Positions 1 through 5,285 of a stretch of DNA of 5,285 bases are shown here, one piece after another. The stretch's first letter is position 1; the number at the start of each line of letters is the position of its first letter. The stretch comes from DATFEN01 sp035691285 (GTDB lineage: Bacteria > Acidobacteriota > Vicinamibacteria > Fen-336): assembly GCA_035691285.1 (NCBI GenBank), contig DASSJI010000241.1, forward strand, positions 1 through 5,285, read 5' to 3'. The position numbers and the translations under genes were made by a program. Under the pieces are notes generated by a model that saw nothing but the letters and a program-made list of their open reading frames with translations, ran no database searches and had not been told where the DNA came from.

Positions 1-1
1 T

Positions 2-262
2 TCGGCGAAGCCGGTGGACGGGCGAGCGGACATCTACGCGCTGGGCACGGTGCTCTACGAGTGCCTGGTGGGGCAGCCGCCCTTCAGCGGGGAGTCCCAG
101 GCGGTCCTCTACCGGATCGTCCACGAGTTCCCGCAGTCGCCGCGGGAGCTGGGAGCGGCGGTGGACGAGGAGTTCGACGCCGTCGTCATGTCGTGCCTCA
201 AGAAGGAGCCGGGCCAGCGCCCCCAGCACGCAGGCGAGGTGGCGGAGGCGCTCAAGCGTTAC
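2..262 (+). other. Protein kinase C-lobe fragment (domain of the large fusion gene)
   Basis: The first codons read SAKPVDGRADIYALG, which matches kinase subdomain IX: the DIYALG stretch with its conserved Asp follows the activation segment. QPPFSG follows, and then CLKKEPGQRP, in which Arg 69 is the conserved subdomain XI arginine. The domain ends around Tyr 83. The sequence is typical of bacterial PknB-like kinases. Such receptors usually have a juxtamembrane segment and a membrane helix after the kinase. Here about 30 polar residues lead straight into the ATPase, so this is a soluble-type architecture. The N-lobe, catalytic loop and APE motif lie upstream of the window. Confidence 0.92.
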
Positions 263-3200
263 CGCTCGCACTTGCGCGACAGCGATCGCGAGCGGTCGGT
301 CACGGGCATGACGCGGAGCTTCCTCGCGATACGGCCCAACCTCGCGCCCTTCGTCGGGCGAGGGAAGGAATCCGCCGAGCTGCAGCAGCGCCTGAACGCC
401 GCAGTTGCCGGAGAGTGCCAGTTCGTCGTGGTGTCGGGGGAGCCCGGGATCGGGAAGACGCGGCTCCTGGAGGAGCTGGCGAACCTCGCCAAGGCGCGCC
501 ACATCCGCGTGCTGCACGGGCGCAGCGTGGAGCAGGGCCGAGCCTTCCCCTATCAGGGATTCTGCGAGGTGATCCAGGAGTATTTCCGCGTCAAGGAGAC
601 GGGCAGCTCCTCGGGGGTCGACTTCTCGGATATCGCCGACGACCTGCTGGCGCTGTTCCCGATGCTGAGCGAGATCGGGGAGATCCGCTCGGCCGCGAGC
701 GGCGAGTCCAAGCTGGCGCGGGGCGGGACCTCGGCCCCCGACAGCCGGACCCAGATCTTCGAGCTCCTGGCTCGGACGCTGACGCGGATTGCCGGCGGCA
801 AGCCCCTCGTCCTGATCCTCGAGGATCTCCACGGCGCGGAGGTCACGATCGAGGCGCTGCCCTACATCGTCACGCGCCTCGGACCCACGCCCACGCTCAT
901 GCTCGGCACCTACCGCTCCACGGAGGTCGACAGGCGCCACCCGCTGCTCAAGGCCCTGGATGGTTTCCGTGGCGACCGTCGTTTCGCGTCGCTCACGCTC
1001 GGGCCGTTCTCGCCGTCCGACCACCGGACCTTCCTGGAGACGCTGGTCGGCGGAGCCGGCGTCCCCGACAGCCTCGCCGAGAGGCTCTACGAGGGCACCG
1101 AGGGGAACCCTTTCTTCACGAAGGAGCTGGTCCGCTCGCTCCTCGACTCGGGCGGCATCTCCCGGGACGACACCGGGCAATGGAGCCTGTCGGGGGAGAC
1201 GGGCCTCTCCGGGGAGGCGATGCCCGCGACGATCCAGGAGGTCGTGGAGCGCCGCATCGAGCGCCTGCCGGAAGACCAGCGCGAGATCCTCTGCATGGCG
1301 TCGGTGATCGGACGGACCTTCGACTCCAAGGACGTCGAGGCGCTGGCCAAGGGGCTGGACGTGGACGACGCCATCGACCGGCTCGTGCAGCAGGGCCTCG
1401 TCGAAGAGGAGCGCGCGTCTCGCGGCGAGCTGCTGAGCTTCTCGAGCGGAGTCGTCCGGGACGTGCTCTACGCGAGCCTCTCCCCCCGCAAGCGGCGATC
1501 GTTCCACAGGCGCTGCGCCGAGATCCTCGAGGCGCGCCACTCGGCTCACCTGGAGCGCGTGCTTCCGCAGCTTGTCCACCACTTCCACCAGGGCGACGTG
1601 CCCGAGAAGACGGTCGAGTACGGGATGCGCCTGGCACAGGCGTCGCTGGCCGCGTTCAGCGCCGAGGAGGCGGTGCGCTCGGCCAGGACCGTCCTCGACT
1701 TCCTGGACGCGGAATGGGAGGGCGATCGCTCCCTCGAAGGAGACGCGCGCGCGATCCTGGCCCGGGCCCACCGGCAGTCCGGCGACACCGAGGGGGCGCT
1801 GCGCGAGGCCGCCGCCGCCGTCCGCGTGTTCGAGCGGGAGAAGCGCCCCGACAGGGCAGCGGCCACGCTCCTGCTGGCCGCCGAGACCGCCTGGCAGGCC
1901 CGTCAGGCCGAGGAGGCGGCGCGCCTCACCGCGCTGGGCCTGCAGACGGCTCGAGTCGCGGGAGGAGCCCGGGGCCTCAAGGAGCTGCTCGCCCTCGGAG
2001 CGACGATCGCCAACCTCCGGGGCGAGCACGAGAAGGCCAACGCATACCTCGAGGAAGCGGCAGGCCTGGGCGGGGCCTCGAGCGAGCGAGCCGCGGAGGC
2101 GGAGGTCCAGCGCGGCGGGCGGCTCATCGTGGGCCTGGCCAACCCCGTGCCGTCGGTCGAGCCGCCCGCGAACTTGACGATGGAGCCGACCGAGATCGCC
2201 GGCAACGTCTTCGAGACGCTCCTGACGACGGACGAGAGGGGCAACCTCGAGGCCTTCCTCTGCGAGCGATGGGACGCGGAGGACGACGGACGCACCTTCC
2301 TGCTCACGCTCCGGCCCGACGTCCGCTTCCAGGGAGGCAGGCCCTTCGCGGCCCGGGACGTCAAGGCGTCCTTCGAGAAGGCCATCCGCGAGATGCCAGA
2401 GGAGATGCCCGCGGCCTATGCGGCCATCCAGGGTGTCCCGGAGTTCCTGCGAGGCGGCGGCGATCTTCCAGGGCTCGTCGTCCGTTCGGACCTCCAGATC
2501 GAGGTCCGCCTCTCCGAGCGACTCCCGATCTACCCCGCGCTGTTGAGCGACGTCCGCACGGGGATCCGGCAGCCCACGGCAGGCGGACCCAGCCTGGGGA
2601 CGGGGCCGTTCCAGATCGCCTCGGTTGCGCCCGACCGGATCGTGCTCGAGCGGAACGCGGACTACTGGAAGGGCGCCCCGCCGCTCATCGATGCGATCGA
2701 GTTCCGCCCGGGGATGCGCGCCTCGGCGATGGCCGCCGCCTTCCGCTCAGGCGAGCTGGATCTGGCCCGCGACCTGCTGCCGCAGGATCTCGAAGAGATC
2801 CTGCGCGAGGCCCGCTTCCGCGCCGGCCTCGCCGAGACTTCCAAGAAGGATACGTACTTCGTGCTCTTCAACTCGCGGACGGGGCCCCTCGCACAGCAGC
2901 CCGAAGTCCGGCGGGCCCTCGCGGGGATCCTGCGGACGCGCGACCTCGTCTGGCGCACCCTGGGCCGCTTCGCCGAGCCGGCCGTGTGCCTCATCCCTCC
3001 TGGCATGCTCGGCCACGACCCGGGGACTAGGCGCGTCGCGCTCGACCGCGCGCAGGCCCAGGATCTGCTGCGCTCGGCGAGCCTGACCGAGCCGATCCGC
3101 TTGAGAGCCTCGGTCCATCCGCTGCTGCAGGATCGCTACCGGGCCCTGACCGACGCTCTCTTCGAAGCCTGGTCCGAGCTGGGCGCTACGGTGGAGGTCG

Positions 3201-5083
3201 TGACGCCGGACATGGAGTCCTTCCTGGCCGCCGACGCGCGTCCCGAGGCCATCGACATGAAGATCGGGCGCTGGGTTCCCGACTACGACGACTCGGACAA
3301 CATGACGCATTCGCTGTTCCACTCGGAGAGCGGGCGCTGGCGGTATTACTACACCTCGTCCGAGGCCGACGCGGTCCTGGAAGAGGCCCGCTCGGAGAGG
3401 CGGCCGGCCGCGCGCGAGGCGCTCTACCGAAGGTTCGAGGGATTGCTGCAGGACGCCGCGGCCCTGATCCCGCTGTTTCACGACATCGACTACCGGGTCG
3501 CCGGACCCAAGGTGCGCGGGCTCGAGCTGCGCGGTCGCGCGCCGTTCGTGAACTACACCAGCCTGGGCATGGCCGAGGCCGCCGCTCCCGAGCCGGAAGC
3601 CCGCCGCGTGGCCAGGGGCACGCTGCAGATTCCCATCGCGGGCGTCGTCGGCTCGCTCGATCCGGCCCTGTCCAACACCTTCGAGCAGACGGAGGTGATG
3701 CCGGTCGTCTATGAAAGCCTGACGCGCGTGGACCCGGAAGCCGCCCGCGTCGTGCCCGGGCTCGCCTCGGAGTGGCGCGTCGAGGACGACGGACGGCGCT
3801 ATCGCTTCCTGCTCCGCGACGACGTTCGCTTTCACGACGGCCGCCGCTTGAGCGCGCGGGACGTGCGCTACTCGTTCGAGCGGCTGCTGCACGGGGGCGA
3901 CAGCAGCTATGGTTGGATGCTCGGCCCCGTCAAGGGAGCCAAGGCCCTTCTCGAGGGCAAGGCCTCCGACCTCGCCGGCTTCCGGATCCACTCGGCCCTC
4001 GAGTTCTCGATCGACCTCGAGGAGCCCGTGGCGTTCTTCCCCGCGCTCGTCTCCTATCCGGCGGTCGCGATCGTGCCCGAGGGAGCCGATCCCTCCGGCG
4101 CGAAGGGCATCGAGGGCTGCGTCGGCACCGGGCCGTTCCGGGTCGTGGCCTTCGACGCCGGGCGCCAGCTCCGCGTGGAGAGGAACAGGGCCTACTGGCG
4201 CGAGGGGTATCCGCGCAGCGAGAGCCTCGTCTTCAGCTTCGGAGTGACCCCCGAGGAGATGATCGAGGGACTGCGCGCGGGCCGCTTCTCGCTGGCCCAG
4301 GACCTGTTCCCCGGCGACGTCGAGGCGCTCCTGCGACAGCCCGAGTTCGCCTCGGGCTATCGCGAGTCGCCGCGGCTCAGCACGTACTACGTCATGTTCA
4401 ACTCCCGCGGGCGCCTCGCGGATCGCGCGGCGCGCCGGCGGATCGTCCAAGCGGTCGACGTTCCACGCATCGTCCGCCAGACGGTCGGGCGGACGGCCAT
4501 ACCCGCTCACAGCCTCATCCCCCCGGGCCTGCTGGGCTACGATCCGGCTCCGCCGCAGCAGGGCGGAGCGATGCTGCCCTCCGTGCCTGGGGCATCGCCG
4601 GCCGTCGAGCTGACGGGCGCGCTCCATCCGGTGTACTTCGCGGGGTACGCCGCGCTGGCCCGCGAGCTGACCGCGGCCTTTGGCCGCCAGGGATTCAGGA
4701 TCCAGGCCGAGAAGCCCACGATGGACGAGTGGATCGACCGGACGAGCCGCGGCGCGGCCGACGTCTGCATCGGCCGGTGGGGCGCCGATTTCCCCGATCC
4801 CGACAGCTTCGCGTATCTGCTGCACTCGGCAGGAGGCATCCTCGGCCGGATGTGCGGCTCTCCGGCCGCGGACCGCCTGATCGAGCGCGGGCGGGCCGAG
4901 GCCGCCCCGGCCGCCCGGCACCAGATCTACCGCGAGCTGGAGGAGCTGCTGGCTCAGGAAGCGCTGCTGCTGCCGCTCTTCCACGAGCAGGTCTACCGGT
5001 TCGCCCGGCCCGAGGTGGAAGGGCTCTTCGTGTCCTTCGGCAACCCGGCCGTGGCCTACGAGGAGCTGCGCCTCCGCAGTTAG
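2..5083 (+). CDS. Ser/Thr kinase - STAND-like ATPase - TPR - tandem SBP_bac_5 fusion protein (5' end outside window)
   Basis: This is a very large cytosolic signalling protein, with about 1,693 residues visible. The frame is open to the left edge. The GTG at 14 is not the true start, because it lies inside a kinase domain; residue numbers here count from it as 1. The order is kinase C-lobe (1-83), polar linker, ATPase with FVGR (113-116), Walker A GEPGIGKT (142-149) and Walker B ILEDLH (268-273), winged-helix-like part (about 404-506), TPR-like helices (507-700), SBP_bac_5 copy 1 (701-1186), an Ala/Pro/Glu linker, and SBP_bac_5 copy 2 (1201-1689). The stop is TAG at 5081-5083. No transmembrane helix or signal peptide is visible, so the likely location is the cytoplasm. 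By family knowledge the kinase phosphorylates Ser/Thr and SBP_bac_5 domains bind peptides, nickel or other small ligands. Ligand-controlled kinase activity is my inference. The kinase active site (HRD, DFG) is not in the window, so activity cannot be judged. The frame is unbroken, with no sign of frameshift. Confidence 0.93.
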   Translation, partial: SAKPVDGRADIYALGTVLYECLVGQPPFSGESQAVLYRIVHEFPQSPRELGAAVDEEFDAVVMSCLKKEPGQRPQHAGEVAEALKRYRSHLRDSDRERSVTGMTRSFLAIRPNLAPFVGRGKESAELQQRLNAAVAGECQFVVVSGEPGIGKTRLLEELANLAKARHIRVLHGRSVEQGRAFPYQGFCEVIQEYFRVKETGSSSGVDFSDIADDLLALFPMLSEIGEIRSAASGESKLARGGTSAPDSRTQIFELLARTLTRIAGGKPLVLILEDLHGAEVTIEALPYIVTRLGPTPTLMLGTYRSTEVDRRHPLLKALDGFRGDRRFASLTLGPFSPSDHRTFLETLVGGAGVPDSLAERLYEGTEGNPFFTKELVRSLLDSGGISRDDTGQWSLSGETGLSGEAMPATIQEVVERRIERLPEDQREILCMASVIGRTFDSKDVEALAKGLDVDDAIDRLVQQGLVEEERASRGELLSFSSGVVRDVLYASLSPRKRRSFHRRCAEILEARHSAHLERVLPQLVHHFHQGDVPEKTVEYGMRLAQASLAAFSAEEAVRSARTVLDFLDAEWEGDRSLEGDARAILARAHRQSGDTEGALREAAAAVRVFEREKRPDRAAATLLLAAETAWQARQAEEAARLTALGLQTARVAGGARGLKELLALGATIANLRGEHEKANAYLEEAAGLGGASSERAAEAEVQRGGRLIVGLANPVPSVEPPANLTMEPTEIAGNVFETLLTTDERGNLEAFLCERWDAEDDGRTFLLTLRPDVRFQGGRPFAARDVKASFEKAIREMPEEMPAAYAAIQGVPEFLRGGGDLPGLVVRSDLQIEVRLSERLPIYPALLSDVRTGIRQPTAGGPSLGTGPFQIASVAPDRIVLERNADYWKGAPPLIDAIEFRPGMRASAMAAAFRSGELDLARDLLPQDLEEILREARFRAGLAETSKKDTYFVLFNSRTGPLAQQPEVRRALAGILRTRDLVWRTLGRFAEPAVCLIPPGMLGHDPGTRRVALDRAQAQDLLRSASLTEPIRLRASVHPLLQDRYRALTDALFEAWSELGATVEVVTPDMESFLAADARPEAIDMKIGRWVPDYDDSDNMTHSLFHSESGRWRYYYTSSEADAVLEEARSERRPAAREALYRRFEGLLQDAAALIPLFHDIDYRVAGPKVRGLELRGRAPFVNYTSLGMAEAAAPEPEARRVARGTLQIPIAGVVGSLDPALSNTFEQTEVMPVVYESLTRVDPEAARVVPGLASEWRVEDDGRRYRFLLRDDVRFHDGRRLSARDVRYSFERLLHGGDSSYGWMLGPVKGAKALLEGKASDLAGFRIHSALEFSIDLEEPVAFFPALVSYPAVAIVPEGADPSGAKGIEGCVGTGPFRVVAFDAGRQLRVERNRAYWREGYPRSESLVFSFGVTPEEMIEGLRAGRFSLAQDLFPGDVEALLRQPEFASGYRESPRLSTYYVMFNSRGRLADRAARRRIVQAVDVPRIVRQTVGRTAIPAHSLIPPGLLGYDPAPPQQGGAMLPSVPGASPAVELTGALHPVYFAGYAALARELTAAFGRQGFRIQAEKPTMDEWIDRTSRGAADVCIGRWGADFPDPDSFAYLLHSAGGILGRMCGSPAADRLIERGRAEAAPAARHQIYRELEELLAQEALLLPLFHEQVYRFARPEVEGLFVSFGNPAVAYEELRLRS
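350..1531 (+). other. AAA_16/STAND-like ATPase with winged-helix-like C-terminal part (domain of the large fusion gene)
   Basis: The module opens with FVGR (residues 113-116), the usual entry motif of AAA_16 ATPases. Walker A is GEPGIGKT (142-149), with Lys 148 and Thr 149 expected to bind ATP phosphates and Mg. Walker B is LVLILEDLH (265-273), with Glu 270 and Asp 271. A sensor-like strand LGTYRSTE and the family motif TEGNPFF (362-368) follow. From about 404 to 506 the pattern PATIQEVVERRIERLP, ASVIGRTF, and later HRRCAEILE, matches the helical/winged-helix part seen after this ATPase in adenylate cyclase, LuxR/MalT-like and kinase fusions. In STAND proteins this unit acts as a nucleotide-dependent switch that can oligomerise. 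The positions after LEDLH read GAE, where the family commonly has WAD; the nucleotide-binding residues themselves are intact. Confidence 0.9.
1532..2113 (+). other. TPR-like alpha-helical region (domain of the large fusion gene)
   Basis: Residues 507-700 are rich in Ala, Glu, Arg and Leu and show repeated helix-pair patterns, for example EGALREAAAAVRVFER, AEEAARLTALGLQTAR and GEHEKANAYLEEAAGL. The spacing of small residues fits degenerate tetratricopeptide repeats, which normally follow AAA_16 ATPases in this type of protein. Such a region usually provides a scaffold or a partner-binding surface. It appears shorter than in many relatives and ends directly at the first solute-binding domain. 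I cannot count the repeats with confidence, so the TPR label rests on pattern and context. Confidence 0.65.
2114..3571 (+). repeat. SBP_bac_5 solute-binding domain, copy 1 of a tandem duplication
   Basis: Residues 701-1186 form a full-length family 5 solute-binding domain of about 486 residues, near the usual size for this fold without its signal peptide. Landmarks are GGRLIVGLAN at the first strand, FETLL, DVRFQGGRPFAARDVKASFE, GTGPF (862-866), ERNADYWKG, TYFVLFNSR (947-955), LIPPG (993-997), IGRWVPDYDDSDN and LIPLFHDIDYR near the end. The motif order is that of DppA/OppA-type proteins, which bind peptides or other small ligands in the cleft between two lobes. No signal peptide, lipobox cysteine or hydrophobic helix precedes it; the TPR-like region runs straight into it. 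The ligand cannot be predicted from sequence by eye. Confidence 0.9.
3614..5080 (+). repeat. SBP_bac_5 solute-binding domain, copy 2 of a tandem duplication
   Basis: Residues 1201-1689 form a second complete family 5 solute-binding domain reaching the C-terminus. It repeats the landmarks of copy 1 in the same order: RGTLQIPIAG, VYESL, EDDGR, DVRFHDGRRLSARDVRYSFE, GTGPF (1371-1375), ERNRAYWREG, TYYVMFNSR (1457-1465), LIPPG (1501-1505), IGRWGADFPDPDSF and LLPLFHEQVYRF. Equivalent motifs are 508-510 residues apart. Copy 2 has about nine extra residues before GTGPF. The copies are clearly homologous but well diverged, so the duplication is old or the two were acquired separately. The DPDSF stretch is closer to the usual family form (DP.....L) than DDSDN in copy 1. 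The residues joining the copies (1187-1200) are Ala/Pro/Glu-rich and look like a flexible linker. Confidence 0.9.
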
Positions 5084-5093
5084 CACCACCAAC
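5084..5093 (+). other. 10-base junction between the two kinase genes
   Basis: The TAG of the large gene and the ATG of the next kinase are separated only by CACCACCAAC. No Shine-Dalgarno sequence lies at the usual distance; the nearest purine run, AGGAG at 5061-5065, is about 28 bases upstream of the ATG. There is no room for a promoter or a terminator hairpin. Co-transcription and translational coupling or reinitiation are the simplest reading. Confidence 0.6.
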
Positions 5094-5285
5094 ATGATCG
5101 GACGCAAGCTGTCCAACCGATACGAGATCGTGGCCGAGCTCGGGCGTGGCGGGATGGGCGTCGTGTACCGGGCCCGGGACCCGCTGCTGAACCGCGACGT
5201 GGCGATCAAGCTGATCCCGCCGAGCCTGCTCACGCCCGACGCCGAGCAGCGTTTTCAGCGCGAGGCGCAGGTCGTGGCGCAGATG
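5094..5285 (+). CDS. Ser/Thr protein kinase, N-terminal fragment (3' end outside window)
   Basis: The visible 64 residues are the N-lobe of a Hanks-type kinase. It starts with MIGRKLSNRYEIVAELG, then the glycine-rich ATP loop GRGGMGVVY (residues 17-25), then DVAIK with the phosphate-anchoring Lys 39, and RFQREAQVVAQM, where Glu 57 is the expected alpha-C partner of Lys 39. These residues fit an active kinase as far as can be seen; the catalytic loop is beyond the right edge. The ATG at 5094 is favoured because bacterial kinases of this type begin only a few residues before the YEI strand, although the frame is open upstream. It has no clear ribosome-binding site and follows the large kinase gene by 10 bases, suggesting one operon. 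Its C-terminal domains are unknown; a second multidomain kinase is possible, but that is inference. Confidence 0.93.
   Translation, partial: MIGRKLSNRYEIVAELGRGGMGVVYRARDPLLNRDVAIKLIPPSLLTPDAEQRFQREAQVVAQM

Noticed and set aside
14..16. GTG as the start codon of the large gene
   Set aside because: It lies inside the kinase domain just before subdomain IX, and the frame is open to the left edge, so the gene begins upstream of the window.
61..3030. 989-residue open frame on the + strand overlapping the large gene
   Set aside because: Its translation is dominated by Arg, Gly, Pro and Ala with no domain pattern, while the overlapping frame has clear kinase, ATPase and SBP motifs. It is a frame shadow.
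4028..4078. Possible transmembrane helix in SBP copy 2 (residues 1339-1355)
   Set aside because: The stretch is hydrophobic but only 17 residues long with three prolines. It aligns with the PIYPALLSDV segment of copy 1, so it is part of the SBP fold.
2..5083. Antiphage STAND (Avs-like) defence protein
   Set aside because: The ATPase is of the AAA_16 signalling type. There is no nuclease, protease or other effector domain, and no neighbouring defence gene is visible.
3772..5097. 441-residue open frame on the + strand within SBP copy 2
   Set aside because: It has an Arg/Pro/Gly-rich composition and no motif, and it overlaps a well-supported coding frame.
2747..5233. 828-residue open frame on the minus strand
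   Set aside because: It is antisense to the SBP domains, and its translation has no recognisable motif and a biased Arg/Gly/Ala/Leu/Glu composition. Long antisense frames are expected in GC-rich genes with G/C third positions.

Overview
The window is almost entirely coding, GC-rich (close to 70% by eye, with strong G/C third positions) and reads on the + strand. It holds the 3' part of one very large gene (2-5083) and, after a 10-base gap, the first 64 codons of a second gene (5094-5285). Both encode bacterial Hanks-type Ser/Thr protein kinases. GC content, large kinase fusion proteins and back-to-back kinase genes suggest a soil or sediment type genome, such as Acidobacteriota, Myxococcota or a related uncultured lineage. 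This placement is an inference from style; no taxonomic marker is present.

The first gene is a mosaic signalling protein. In order it encodes: the C-lobe of a Ser/Thr kinase (the N-lobe and catalytic loop lie off the left edge); an AAA_16/STAND-like ATPase with Walker A and Walker B motifs and a winged-helix-like module; a TPR-like helical region; and two complete, non-identical copies of a family 5 extracellular solute-binding protein domain (SBP_bac_5, the DppA/OppA fold) ending at the stop codon. I see no signal peptide, lipobox or membrane span in the visible part. The binding domains should therefore sit in the cytoplasm unless an export signal lies upstream.

The second gene starts with a standard kinase N-lobe (glycine-rich loop, VAIK lysine, alpha-C glutamate) and runs off the right edge. 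Its spacing suggests co-transcription with the first gene. The two may be paralogues, but their visible parts do not overlap (C-lobe in one, N-lobe in the other), so this cannot be tested here.

The working hypothesis is that the first protein is a one-component cytosolic sensor: small molecules or peptides bind the tandem SBP domains, the STAND-like ATPase changes state or oligomerises, and the kinase is switched. That mechanism is inferred. The domain order and the tandem SBP duplication are read directly from the sequence. I found no RNA genes, mobile elements, CRISPR arrays, terminators or convincing promoters.
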